DNA from: Monomorium pharaonis
Lineage: Eukaryota > Arthropoda > Insecta > Hymenoptera > Formicidae
NCBI RefSeq assembly: GCF_013373865.1
Contig: NC_050470.1
Location: forward strand, 10,028,373 to 10,092,372
Length of the DNA stretch: 64,000 bases
Direction: 5' to 3'
The translations under genes were made by a program, and so were the position numbers. Below the pieces are notes generated by a model, which saw only the letters and a program-made list of their open reading frames with translations, did no database searches and was not told where the DNA came from. Shown here one piece after another: positions 21,313 through 33,342 of this stretch (position 1 is its first letter; each line of letters begins with the position of its first letter).

Positions 21313-21831
21313 ATGAAAACCACAGCAGAGCCGCGCGACAAGAAAACTCGTATACCAACACGAGCCAAGTCGCGTCAGTCAAGTTTCTGTGAAAAAACCA
21401 AGATCAAAATGAAGATCCCGAAGGAAACCGAACAGCCAATCGATGGGGTGCGCCCAATTGACCACCCTACTCGCTACGAGCGGTTTCTGAGGAGCATCTG
21501 CCTGCGGCCGACCGAGAGGTGCCTCGTGGAGAACGAATTCGCCTGGAGGCGATGGTGCCACAGGTGTTACCGGCCACACAGGGCCCAGTGCAAGGTACGA
21601 GAACCAACCTCCCACGGGTACCGCACACAGCTGGCGACAGACGAAACATGAGAAACCATCACCCAGTGTTTCCTGTGCAACACCATCCTCATGGACGTCC
21701 GACCAACAAGGGACTGCCTACGATGCCTTGCAGTGTTTCTGGAAGACGAGGACGCCATCCAGGAGGCCCTCAACCTTAACGTCAGCTACGAGACGTTCCA
21801 AAACTGCCGATCAAGCGACCCCGCTAACTAA
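21313..21831 (+). pseudogene. Cys-rich ORF downstream of env, with one TGA
   Basis: Downstream of env there is one reading frame from ATG 21313 to TAA 21831, broken only by TGA at 21649-21651. The first third is basic (Lys/Arg). The rest contains a CHRCY pair with a following Cys, then after the stop CFLC and CLRC pairs and an acidic C-terminus. The spacing suggests a small zinc-binding protein. Base composition is more GC-rich than env. Most errantiviruses have only three ORFs; a fourth after env is unusual. Function unknown: nucleic-acid binding or a regulator are possibilities, without direct evidence. Confidence 0.5.
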
Positions 21832-21997
21832 GACTACCAATGTATGTAATACAATACCTGCGTTTAAAATTAACTGCGCTCATAGAAAAAATTGTACTAC
21901 ACTTTATTGCGGACCATCCGCCGTATAGTCATATTAGCAATCATAGCGAAACTCTATTCCGTAACCGACAACTCAGCCCCCTCGTTGTCTTCCTAAT

Positions 21998-22009
21998 AAG
22001 GGGGAGGGA
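21998..22009 (+). other. Gypsy-2 polypurine tract
   Basis: AAGGGGGAGGGA immediately precedes the 3' LTR start TGTTGTG. Confidence 0.75.
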
Positions 22010-22518
22010 TGTTGTGAGTGCATCACACTCACATACGGCCTATTGCAAGCGATAATAGGTGTCAGATGACACCTCGCGCGCGGACATCGCCCGGCCTACA
22101 TACCGGGCGTCGCACCGGGAAATACACCCAGTTGCCTAAGACTCAACACCCAAAATCATGTGATTTTGGGGTAGAATCCGCATAGCCAGCAATTGCTGGC
22201 TAAGCACATACACTGTCTAAAGGCCAGTGACCGTGGAAGTACCTTCCGCGGTCATACGCCCAAAACCGGTATATAAATACGCCGGTGGACAGACAACGAA
22301 TGGGCTTTGCTATACCGTATACAGCAACGAACGTATGTCGCTGGCGCTCTCATACTTATTACGGGTTATTATATACGTGTTATCAAGTGTAACCAAGACA
22401 GAATATATATATATATATATTGTTAAAACTGACTACAATTTCTCCAAGACCTGACCCGAGGAGTATCGACAAGCGATCCCTATTACCTGTGACCCTTTAT
22501 CTAAGAAGGGCCACAACA
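22010..22518 (+). repeat. Gypsy-2 3' LTR
   Basis: 509 bp with inverted ends TGTTGTG and CACAACA. U3 holds several short perfect inverted repeats (AGTGCATCACACTC, AATCATGTGATTTTG and CCAGCAATTGCTGG types) that could be protein-binding sites. A TATATAAATA box lies at 22270. The AT dinucleotide run near 22405 is longer than in the 5' copy. Confidence 0.85.
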
Positions 22519-22578
22519 AATCATATATGTATGTATGTATTCTTATGTATATGTATGTATGTATATAAATATAAGTAT

Positions 22579-22649
<71 letters not shown>
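22519..22649. repeat. Microsatellites between Gypsy-2 and the Tc1 element
   Basis: TATG-type repeats (22525-22565), an AC run (22577-22618) and a TA run (22622-22649). The TA run supplies the insertion site of the next element. Confidence 0.85.
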
Positions 22650-22652
<3 letters not shown>

Positions 22653-23915
22653 TTCTCGCAAAAATTAAAGGAACAAAAAAATTTTCTAAATTTTTTGCCA
22701 ATTTTCAACAGGCTGTATTTTAGTGAAAAATGGTCGTACAGGAAATAAAAAAACATAGCTTTTGAAGCTTGAAGACTCTAGTTTTAGAATTTTTTGGTTA
22801 AAAATTTTTCTGAGCACCGGTAGCCATGCAATTCTTGGATAAAGCACGAAGAAAAAATTTTCAAAATTTTTTACATTTTTTTTTCGCTCTACGAACATGA
22901 AAAAAATTTTTCGAGCTAAACCAATGCATAGGTCGCATAGCCTGTTCATTCAGCTTCAATTTGCTTTTTTCGGAAGTCAGATACGACTATTTGTCTTCGA
23001 GATATCGAATTTTGAATGCAAAAGGACCCTTTTTCACTCAACAGCCGATATCTCTGAAACTACTGGTCGCTTAGCGAGCTGACGAACGGTTTCGTTTTCT
23101 GCAGAAAATTTCCTACAAAATCTGTCATGGTTGATTGAAAAAAAAATTTTGTCCCACCTGAAACGGTAACGTGAAAAAAGAGCAAAAAAATGCCATTTTC
23201 CCCTTTTTTGGTAAATCGACTGTGTCTTCGACAATATTGGGGTAAAAGCTTAGGTTAGAAGAAATTTTTACAGTCTAATGTATCCCAAAAACCCCCCTAA
23301 ATTTTTAGATCGATCGGTTCAGCGGTTTCCCCGGACCGATTGATTGAAATTTTGAAAAAATTAGAGAACAAGACTTTATTCCTTAAATTTGACCTAATCT
23401 TTTTAAAATTCAATAATTTCATTTTTTTTTACTTTTTACTCAATTTTGAGTTTTTTGAAGATTGAGTAACAAAAAAAAATCCAAAAAAATTTTTTCAAAA
23501 ATTCCGAAAATTTCCAAAAAATTTTTTTTTGCGACCTCACGTGTTACCTTTAGCAAGGAACAGGAGAGGATTTATTTTTATGCAGGATAATGCTAGGCCT
23601 CATACAGCGAATATCACCCGCCAATTTTTTCAGAGAAACAACATTACATTGTTAAGGCATCCTGCAATGAGTCCTGACCTGAATCCGATAGAGCACGTTT
23701 GGGACATATTGGGCCGCCGATTGCGTCAAAATTATCCGAATCTGAATAATTTGGCAGCATTAGAGAACGCTTTGATAAGAATTTGGCGTCAGATCCCTCA
23801 ACAGATGATCCGAAATTGCATTTCGAATATGCGACAAAGATTGCAAGCTGTGATTAGGAGTAGAGGCGGGAACACTCGATACTGAACACGAGACACACAC
23901 ACTTTACACACACAC

Positions 23916-23974
<59 letters not shown>

Positions 23975-25114
23975 TAGAAAATGAGTTTGGAGTCGCAAAA
24001 TACTGTGGAGCTGACGAATCACGGGGTCTCATTTTTTTCGAAGAATCATTAACACACGTGCGTAAGCACAAAAGAAGCGTAAATCCGACCGTGCAACCTC
24101 CACGTGGTATGCTTTGGATAACGCTAATGCCGGCGGTAAATCAATCATCAATCAAAATTTTCGTCAAAAAGTTTGATTTTTTTAAAAACGAAAAAAAAGA
24201 AATTTTTTTCAAATTTTTTTTTAAATTTTCAAAAAAAAATTTTTTTGGAAATTTTCGAAATTTTTGAAAAAATTTTTTTGGATTTTTTTTTGTTACTCAA
24301 TCTTCAAAAAACTCAAAATTGAGTAAAAAGTAAAAAAAAATGAAATTATTGAATTTTAAAAAGATTAGGTCAAATTTAAGGAACAAAGTCTTGTTCCCTT
24401 AATTTTTTCAAAATTTCAATCAATCGGTCCGGGGAAACCGCTGAACCGATCGATCTAAAAATTTAGGGGGGTCTTTGGGGTACATTAGACTGTAAAATTT
24501 TTTTCTAACCTAAGCTTTTGCCCCAATATTGTCGAAGACACAGTCGATTTACCAAAAAAGGGGAAAATGGCATTTTTTTGCATTTTTTTCACGTTACCGT
24601 TTCAGGTGGGACAAAATTTTTTTTTCAATCAACCATGACAGATTTTGTAGGAAATTTTCTGCAGAAAACGAAACCGCTCGTCAGCTCGCTAGGCGACCAG
24701 TAGTTTCAGAGATATCGGCAGTTGAGTGAAAAAGGGTCCTTTTGCATTCAAAATTTGATATCTCGAAGACAAATAGTCGTATCTGACTTCCGAAAAAAGC
24801 AAATTGAAGCTGAATGAACAGGCTATGCGACCTATGCATTGGTTTAGCTCGAAAAATTTTTTTCATGCCCGTAGAGCGAAAAAAAAAATGTAAAAAATTT
24901 TGAAAATTTTTTCTTCGTGCTTTATCCAAGAATTGCATGGCTACCGGTGCTCAGAAAAATTTTTAACCAAAAAATTCTAAAACTAGAGTCTTCAAGCTTC
25001 AAAAGCTATGTTTTTTTATTTCCTGTACGACCATTTTTCACTAAAATACAGCCTGTTGAAAATTGGCAAAAAATTTAGAAAATTTTTTTGTTTCTTTAAT
25101 TTTTGCGAGAAGTG
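22650..25114. mobile_element. Tc1-like element with ~0.9-kb terminal inverted repeats
   Basis: Ends CACTTCTCGCAAAAATT and its complement lie inside TA repeats. The left arm (22650 to about 23528) and right arm (about 24215-25114) are inverted copies of each other with few differences, far longer than a normal Tc1 TIR. Only the last third of the transposase remains in the central part, so the arms probably extended inward by replacing coding sequence. The element is non-autonomous. Confidence 0.8.
23529..23885 (+). pseudogene. Tc1-type transposase, C-terminal fragment
   Basis: 118 codons with FMQDNARPHT (second catalytic Asp) and SPDLNPIEHVW (third position, Glu). There are 34 residues between Asp and Glu, the DD34E signature of Tc1. 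The N-terminal DNA-binding part and the first Asp are absent; the left TIR begins exactly where they should be. The end of the protein (RQRLQAVIRSRGGNTRY) looks complete, followed by a stop and an AC microsatellite (23920-23972). Confidence 0.85.
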
Positions 25115-25317
25115 TATATATATATATATATATATATGCAGGTGTGTGTATTTTATTTTTCATTCTGCTTTTTGTGTTCTTTTGAATATTATATAATATA
25201 ATTTTCGTCTTTTCATAGTAAAAAGAGTATTTTATAGATAAAATTGACTAGATAATAAGAAAAAAAAGAAAAAAAATACAAAAAAATTGATACACCAAAT
25301 AAAAAAAAGAAAACCCG

Positions 25318-25356
<39 letters not shown>

Positions 25357-25580
25357 CACAACATATACATATATGTAGATACATACATCCTTATATGTAC
25401 ATACGTACATATAAAAATAAAACATACACATAAACACATTATCAGCAATGTTATTTTTTATTTTGTTGTTTCTGATATTTTTCCTCACTTCGTCTCTCTC
25501 TCTCTCTCATAATAATTTTTTATTGCAAAAATATATATACTATCTAAATAAGACGCTTAATACTACAAAATGCGTGATAT
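25115..25580. repeat. Low-complexity spacer
   Basis: TA run (25115-25136), A-rich stretches, a GA run (25321-25353) and TACATA-type repeats. No gene seen. The short hydrophobic ORFs on the minus strand come from these repeats. Confidence 0.75.
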
Positions 25581-26620
25581 CTAAACAAAATTACCTTTTT
25601 AAAAAAAGGTTAAAAAAGGCGCCAAGTGTGTGTGCGCCTCTAAGAAAAAAACTATTATATTAGGTAAGTTGTCTTATTATTCTATTGTTTTATTATCTTA
25701 TTGTTTTTTCTACAAAATAATTGATATAAAGTAAATGCGCCAACTATGCGTTAACCTTGAAACGGAGAAAACATAGACCAAGTACATAAACGCTTTTAAA
25801 AATAAATTTAAGATCAGTACAATTAGTCAAATATATTTAAAAAATATTAAATAATTAAATGATTAAAATCAATCAACGGGATTATAGTGAAGCAAAAACT
25901 TGGCGTGCCCGGCTCGTTGAAACGCAATGACCCACCAATGTTATACAATGTGAAAATTATTTGTGCAAATGAAATTATGAAAAATAACCTATTAAAAACT
26001 TTACAAAAATAAAAAGAATATATCAAATACATAAACGCATTCAAAAATAATACGAGATCAATACAATTAGCCAAGTATATTTGAAAAAAAGAAACCTAGA
26101 AAAATTTTATAAAATCTATTAAAAAATTAATTAAAAAATGGAAATGTTACAAATAATAACAGATAATAAAGCAGAAACTGCTTATAGAGAGTAAAACAAT
26201 ACTCAAGCCACATTAATCGCATTCTTGTGTATTTTTTGATATCAATAACATAGAATCTTGGAAATATAGAAAAAATGCGAGCCGGGCACGCCAAGTTTTT
26301 GCTTCACTATAATTTCGTTGATTAATTTTAATCATTTAATTATTTAATATTTTTTAAATATATTTGACTAATTGTATTGATCTTAAATTTATTTTTAAAA
26401 GCACGCGTTTATGTATTTGGTCTATCTTTTTTCCGTTTCAAGGTTGATGCATAGTTGGCGCATTTACTTTATATCAATTATTTTGTAGAGGAAACAATAA
26501 GATAATAAAACAATAGAATAATAAGACAACTTACCTAATATAATAGTTTTTTTTCTTAAAAGCGCACACATACACTTAACGCCTTTTTTAACTTTTTTTT
26601 TAAAAAGTAATTTTGTTTGG
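25581..26620. mobile_element. Non-coding inverted-repeat element
   Basis: The left arm 25581-25916 begins CTAAACAAAATTACC; the right arm 26278-26620 is its inverse, ending GTAATTTTGTTTGG. The centre holds a second, diverged direct copy of part of the left arm (around 25905-26090). There is no coding capacity. The right end is fixed precisely because integrase sequence starts in frame at 26621. Superfamily unknown. Confidence 0.75.
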
Positions 26621-27040
26621 ATAAGAGCATACGCGAGCCACCGACAGGAAGCGTGGAGCAAGATAATCAGTTGAGCCGAGAACGTGATAAATAATACCGT
26701 GCACGCCAGCACGGGATTCACACCAAACGAATTGTAACGAGATAGAACCGAAATCTTCGGTCTACACAGAGATCTATTACCAGAGAGATACCAGACGATG
26801 AAATGGAGAGAAAAGATACGAAAGACAAGGCGAAACCTGGCAGAGAGCGCGCGAAAACGTAAGGCGCAAGCCGACAAAAAGGGACACGCCAACGACTACG
26901 AAAAAGGTCAGAAAGTATGGATAAAGCTGCATCGACAATCGGATGCCAGTCGAAAGGTGACCAAAAAGATTCACCTCGTCTATGACGAACCATACCGTAT
27001 ACTACGGGTACTTAGAAAAAACGCTTACCTGATAGGGTGA
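26621..27040 (+). pseudogene. Retroelement integrase, C-terminal part (third LTR element)
   Basis: The frame begins at the edge of the inverted-repeat element with IRAYASHRQEAW and NTVHASTGFTPNEL, the conserved end of the gypsy integrase core, then a basic helix (KIRKTRRNLAESARKRKAQ) and the C-terminal domain with KVWIKLHRQSD and YDEPYRILRVLRKNAYLI. TGA at 26672 and TAA at 26735 break it. A one-base shift near 27040 carries the frame into the acidic region downstream. The upstream pol is not found on the far side of the inverted-repeat element. Confidence 0.75.
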
Positions 27041-29640
27041 CGATGAAACAGTCGTAGGAGCGTATAACACCAGACAGCTCAGACCTCACAGACGAGCAAC
27101 GTTAAAACGATTGAAAGACGACGAACGTTACGAGACAAGCGACGAATCCGATCAAAGCAGTAAAAATAACCGCCAAAATACGGCAGATGTACGCGACAGC
27201 GACGCAACAGACGAGACGGAGGAGGAGATAGGCGAGGAGACGTCCGAAACGAACGAGTACGAAACGCGAAACGCGCGAGCAAGCGACTTCGACCAAAACG
27301 AATCGAATCACGAATGCGAGACGGATAGCGAACAAACCGTGCCAGCGTCAGAGCACGACATCGACAAGGACGCGATAGGCGAGGAGAGCGAAACTAGCAA
27401 ACATACCGTAAGCAGTATCGATTCGCGAAAGAGCGAGCTAAGCGTAGGAATAAAAAAACAGCAAGACGAGCGTAGACGTCGTAGCGACAACGACCCAATA
27501 TTATTCGACTCTAGCGAGAGCAACGCAAGCGAACGCGAACTAGCAAAAAGCGGCGTGATAACGCTGACGAGCGATATAAACGCGAGACAAGCGGATATAA
27601 TAAATCTCGATATCGTGGAATACTACGATAAAAATAATTTCGAACAAGCGATAACGGCCGACAAAGGTTACGTGTTTCGAAGAGGCAGGCGAAGCCAAAC
27701 ACGCAACGGAAACGTAAATTATACGCTCGAGCAGGGTTACTACACCCCATGCTCAAAATACCGTGCGACTACAACGATCTATGGATAACAACCGAAAAAG
27801 CGAAAGCGAGCGAAGGTTACGAGACGCGCGATAGTAAAGTTGGATAATTTGTTAAAGAGATTAGAAGCCGCAACGCGTGACAAAACTGCGACAGAAAAAC
27901 GGAAACGCGAAGATAAAAAATTAACGCAAGCGAACCTAGCGATCGACGATAGCGTTATATCCCAAGCGATCGAATCGTGCAAACGGCACGCAAGCGACCC
28001 CAACGCACCTACGTGGTATCAGTTGATCGAGCGAGTGCATCATAAAGACCAGACGACCAAGCGACAAGGACCAGATTTCCATGGAGAACGCGCGGATCGC
28101 AACGCCCGACTCAAGTCGTCGCCAAACCAGAAAAAAGCGCACCAAAAACAAACTCAGCGGAAACTACCGTGCTGAGAGACGATATATATCCCGATAATCA
28201 ACAGCAAGATCCTCTATGTTGGGATATATCACCGATCATCGTGAACGAAAACGGAAGAATTAAAGAAAGCGACGAGCCAGAAAAAAAGAAATTGATATAC
28301 TCGATTCCAACGACGAAGCAACCGCGAGATCAACCGAAGCGCCAGCTGAAATATCGAAAGCAGAGGCGAACGGCGAGAATTTACGGCAAGCGCGCAAAAG
28401 AAAGCAAACAAGCGATAAAGTCCGGAAGCAAAGCAAAAAATCTACCGCCAAAAATACCGGCAGAACGACCAGCACGAGAAATGGCGAGTATCGCGACAGT
28501 AGTACCGACGGAGGCGACAGTGGCGCGAACCACCAGCGCGACCGCGAAGCCAAGCCAGTCGCGTGTAGAACAGCGAGCGGAGAGGACGTGCGAACCAGTA
28601 CGCTGAGAAATCGCGATAGTGAAAAAGGCGCGAGGAAAAGAAAGATGAACCAGCGAGAATTCGAGAAGCTGCTGGTGGAGGAAGAACGGACGAGTCAAGA
28701 ATTCAGGAGATATTTGCGCAATCGGATTAACGTGACGCAGATCCAATCAAGGATCGAAACGATGCGCAGGTTTATGGATTCGAATCTAATTACAGATCCA
28801 ACACTGACGAGACGATCGAGCGGACAAATAATATGAACCGCGATAATATAATCAACTGGTAGCCGAGCATAATTTAGAAACGCAAATTTTAACGCAGGTA
28901 AGATTACCGTAAAAAAACGAAACGGTGAAAGCTTAGCAAAGTTCAAAATCACAACGCACACCATGCGACATTCGACAGTGTCCGACGAGGAAGACGTAGA
29001 ATTTTACGTAGTGCTGAAGTACTCAAACCGACAAATGACACTGACGCAATTTCACCCTAAAGCCGAACAATAGGAAAAAGCGCCAAATACAATGGACGCG
29101 AAGGCGCAACCACCAGTACAGACAGATCCGGCGACACCAAGTGGCAACTACGTGTCAGGATCACCTGAGCGCGAGACCGAAAGAGAAAAACGGCAAAAAG
29201 ACAAAAACCAGCGACAAACGCAGAAGAAACGCGACAAGTCAACTACCGAGAAGCGAAAGAGGGACCTAACGTCATCGACAGTGAGGAGAGCGAGCCCCAC
29301 CAAAAAACAAACCGGGACAAAAAACCCCTTAGACGCAAAGATCGAAAGATCGATGGGCGATCAATCAAAAAGCCCAAATCTTATGCGCGTGGTCAAGGCG
29401 GCAAATTCATAGCTAAGCCAAAGATCACGGACGTACGAGTGTTGAAACCGGCGAGCCGAGCGAGCGATACAGTAAACGCGAAAGACAAGGGCGCGGACAA
29501 ATCTGGTAACGGTGACGACAGTGAAAAGGGCCAAGCGAACCTGACGCACACTGGTGGAGACAACCTTCCACAACAGCCCCAGCCAGCGACGTCAAGCGAG
29601 CCCAGACCATCTACATCCAGAGAGCCGGATTATTAAAAGA
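27041..29640 (+). pseudogene. Decayed post-integrase coding region of the third retroelement
   Basis: After the integrase the frame continues with NTRQLRPHRR and about 225 residues very rich in Glu, Asp, Ser and Arg (27111-27788). Further blocks in changing frames follow: 27840-28175 (Lys/Glu helix and a histidine-containing stretch), 28169-28606, 28588-28836 (a helical charged segment) and 29092-29636 (Lys/Arg/Ser/Thr-rich, disordered). The composition (many CGA, GCG and AAA codons) stays constant through the block, so it is probably one element. I do not recognise a domain; no RT, env or LTR is visible. It may be an unusual long 3' region or a second coding unit. Confidence 0.45.
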
Positions 29641-29805
29641 AAAAGACGACACACATGTAAATAACCGTATTTGAGACATGCATATGTATATAAACACTAA
29701 AAGTAAAAATAAGTCACACATATTAACCTTAATTCAAAATTAAAAACAAAAAAAAAATAATATATGTACATATAACAATAACATTTTTACCATAAATTTA
29801 AGATA

Positions 29806-30504
29806 CCCAGGTAGCAAGCTCACGTCATTTTGACGTCCCAAAATGGTCATTTACTGACTATTCTTGACGTCACGAAATGACGCCTTTATGACGTTAAAGT
29901 GACGGCCGAATGTCACAAATTCCTGACGTCATGAAATTTACCGTATTTTGACGTCATGTAATGACGTGAACAATATGTTGTCAAAAAGATCTCTAAAAGA
30001 TATCCTGTTTCTGAAAATGATAACATAAAGAGACTTCTAAAAGATAACATATAATGTCAGAATGTTAACCAATGCGTCGTTTTTTTAGAACAGAAAGATA
30101 TCATGAAACTAATACCTAAAAGATTTCTTAAATCGGATATCTTTAAACTGCAACTAGAAATAAAAAAATAAAATAAAAATTTCATTTTTTTTTAAATTAT
30201 CAACAGTACATACTAAATTTGGGACAAAATTTTTATTAATTAAATAAATTTAAATTATATTATTTTATTTTATTCTTACTTGCCGCTGGTAGGTTTCAAA
30301 CCCGGGACCTTAGGATTACGAACCTTGTACTCTATCTACTACGCCAGTTTGAATCATCGATATAGGTATTTCCCAAAGAACACATTATAGTCAAAATGAC
30401 ATCACATTGATGTCATAATTACGTCACGACAGAAAAAGTCAAAATAATGATTTTTGGTAACAAAATTTGACGGTTTATTGACGTTAAAAAAATGTCATGC
30501 TAGT
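29806..30504. mobile_element. Word-repeat TIR element A (TGACGTCA type)
   Basis: Starts CCCAGGTAGCAAGC after TA and ends near ATGTCATGCTAG. Both ends are crowded with variants of TGACGTCA or AATGACGTCA (about 29822-29970 and 30390-30500). The right end has lost the outermost CTGGG. The centre carries a reverse-oriented tRNA-like module. No coding capacity. Confidence 0.6.
30282..30346 (-). repeat. tRNA-like module inside element A
   Basis: Read on the minus strand: GGCGTAGTAGATAGAG (box A-like), a TTCGTAA anticodon-type loop, then GGGTTTGAAACCT (box B-like) and GCGGCA. The anticodon stem is poor and there is no intact acceptor stem, so this is not a working tRNA gene. The same module, with about 150 bp of shared tail, is in element D at 63260-63475. 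Confidence 0.6.
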
Positions 30505-30690
30505 AATATATTTAGTTTTATAGTAATGTGTAAGGTTTTTCTTTGCTATAGTTAAAAAATTTTTTGAAATACAGTTATAGAGTAAAAACATATGTGAAAC
30601 AAATTTATTAAAATTTTTATATCTTATAATTATAATAGATATAATTGAACAAACAATATATACAATATATAGTACTAATATATATATATA

Positions 30691-32417
30691 CAGGGTGTCC
30701 CTAAGCACCCACGCCAATGCTTGTAAAGAGGTAGAAGGGATCGAGACAAACATAAATACCCAATATTGTTTGGGTTTGGTTTACCAATAATCGAGATATA
30801 AAATTTTTTAATTGTGCGCATGAGAGCGCGCGGAAGGAAGAGCTCGAGCCGCTCGAGCCGTAGCACGGCCCACTGTCTCGAGTATTGTCGCCGGCGGCCG
30901 GGGGGAAGAGGGAGAGTCGCGCCGCTCTGTGCTTCGCTGCTCCCACGTCCCACCGCACCGCGTCTAGACTCGCATCAATGGCCGCTCTCGCGTCCCACCG
31001 CACCGCGCCAAGACTCGCGTCGTTACACACATTCATGACAAATGACATAATTATGAATATAGTAAATTAATTAAAATTTTTGGTACATTCACGATAGATT
31101 CTTTCTTTTTCTTAAATATCTTATTTACAGTATCATACAATTCTAACTTTGTTTCTTATCGAATTGTATCGTACTGTTAAATCTTTGATAACGAAAACAT
31201 TGATAAAAAATTATCCTAAAATTCACGATTGATTCTCAAATTGAGTTTTTTTATACGTGTATTATAATATTTGCCACATCGAGTTCTCTCATCGTTATCT
31301 TTTTCTCTTACACGATGTCTTCATAGATATTTTTTTATACTGCAACAATGAAACATACTTAACTAACAGGAAATGAGAGAACGATAGAAAATGATATCAT
31401 TTCTTGAAATTTTTTCTTTTTGATTCAGAGAAATGATGGATTGTGAAATATAAAACGATTAGATTCTCGTGTTTTTTTTTTTAAATAAATCACTGAAAAT
31501 CTATCGTAATTAGTAAGTATTTCGGGAGATAGGAGTACGGAGCATTTTAGGAAGAACGCTCAGAGGTAGCTAGAGCGATGAGAGAAGCCTCTGCGCGACA
31601 GGATGAGCGCTATCTCTAGATACTCGACGCGTCGCATGCTCGAGCGCGCTGCGTCTCGCTCTCTTGTATTCTCTCTCGTCGCTAGATCTCTCTCTCTATC
31701 CTCAGTCTCTATGCTCTCTCTCTCTCTCTCTCTCCTTCTCTCTCTCTCTCTCCTCTATCTCTCTCGTCTCGCTCTCTCTCTTCTCTCTCTCACTCACTCT
31801 CTTCCTCTCAAGTACTCATAAATACAATAAATATTATCACTTTTAACAACATCTTCACATTGTACTATCTACTTATATTTTGTGTAATTTAAATAAAAAT
31901 TTTTATTAAACACGTTCGAAAAAAAAATTAGCGAAAATTATCACTAGAACTGCGATAAATAATCAGCGCGATATTTTCTCTCTGAGTTTGTATCGCGTTT
32001 AATATTAAAAGTGTTAAAGAAAAGTAATCTCGTTAAAAAAAAATTTTATGACACATAATGAAACTCGAATAGTATTGATTGGAACTGTTGTTAGAAATGC
32101 TGTTTATTGTAAAAAATAAACAAAGATAAAAAGATGTATGTCGCGAATTTAGCAGAATATCTTTCTCTCTAAAGTATTTACAGAAACACAATAAACAGCA
32201 TTTCTAACAACAGTTCCAATCAACACTCAGAGAGAAAATATCGCGCTGATTATTTATCGCAGTTCTAGTGATAATTTTCGCTAATTTTTTTCTTCGAGCG
32301 TGTTTAATAAAAATTTTTATTTAAATTACACAAAATATAAGTAGATAGTACAATGTGAAGATGTTGTTAAAAGTGATAATATTTATTGTATTTATGAGTA
32401 CTTGAGAGGGAGAGAGT

Positions 32418-32466
<49 letters not shown>

Positions 32467-33328
32467 GTCGTACTAAAATGCGCGAAATACTTATCCGAAA
32501 TACTTACTAATTACGATAGATTTTCAGTGATTTATTTAAAAAAAAAACACGAGAATCTAATCGTTTTATATTTCACAATCCATCATTTCTCTGAATCAAA
32601 AAGAAAAAATTTCAAGAAATGATATCATCTTCTATCGTTCTCTCATTTCCTGTTAGTTAAGTATGTTTCATTGTTGCAGTATGAAAAAATATCTATGAAG
32701 ACATCGTGTAAGAGAAAAAGATAACGATGAGAGAACTCGATGTGGCAAATATTATAATACACGTATAAAAAAACTCAATTTGAGAATCAATCGTGAATTT
32801 TAGGATAATTTTTTATCAATGTTTTCGTTATCAAAGATTTAACAGTACGATACAATTCGATAAGAAACAAAGTTAGAATTGTATGATACTGTAAATAAGA
32901 TATTTAAGAAAAAGAAAGAATCTATCGTGAATGTACCAAAAATTTTAATTAATTTACTATATTCATAATTATGTCATTTGTCATGAATGTGTGTAACGAC
33001 GCGAGTCTTGGCGCGGTGCGGTGGGACGCGAGAGCGGCCATTGATGCGAGTTTAGACGCGGTGCGGTGGGGCGTGGGAGCAGCGAAGCACAGAGCGGCGC
33101 GACTCTCCCTCTTCCCCCCGGCCGCCGGCGACAATACTCGAGACAGTGGGCCGTGCTACGGCTCGAGCGGCTCAAGCTCTTCCTTCCGCGCGCTCTCATT
33201 CGCACAATTAAAAAAATTTATATCTCGATTATTGGTAAACCAAACCCAAACAATATTGGGTATTTATGTTTGTCTCGATCCCTTCTACCTCTTTACAAGC
33301 ATTGGCGTGGGTGCTTAGGGACACCCTG
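30691..33328. mobile_element. Palindromic element P1 (2.6 kb)
   Basis: TA-flanked ends CAGGGTGTCCCTAAGCACCC and complement. The two arms, about 1.3 kb each, are near-perfect inverted copies meeting close to 32150. A GC-rich block of about 200 bp (30820-31020 and 33000-33200) stands out in an AT-rich body. The left arm has about 200 bp not matched on the right, including a CT-rich microsatellite (31670-31810); the right arm has a GA run (32415-32461). No transposase. Short ORFs in the arms are mirror images and not genes. Confidence 0.8.
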
Positions 33329-33342
33329 TATATATTAGTATA

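Larger units (their letters stand above)
12619..22518 (+). mobile_element. Gypsy-2: errantivirus-like Ty3/gypsy element with env and extra ORFs
   Basis: 9.9 kb: truncated 5' LTR, primer-binding site, gag, pol, an antisense ORF, env, a Cys-rich fourth ORF, polypurine tract and full 3' LTR. The shared LTR part (about 275 bp) differs at roughly nine positions, mostly transitions, so it is an old but not ancient insertion. Codon and base composition is AT-rich, unlike Gypsy-1. gag has one frameshift, pol has three TGA stops and ORF4 has one, while env is open. No target duplication can be read because the first part of the 5' LTR is gone. Confidence 0.88.

Noticed and set aside
30282..30346. Functional tRNA gene
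   Set aside because: Boxes A and B are recognisable, but acceptor and anticodon stems do not pair and a second copy lies in another transposon. The same applies to 63278-63341.
30814..33338. Arg/Ser-rich ORFs in the P1 arms
   Set aside because: They appear as mirror-image pairs in both arms of a palindrome, in a short GC-rich block, with no conserved domain.
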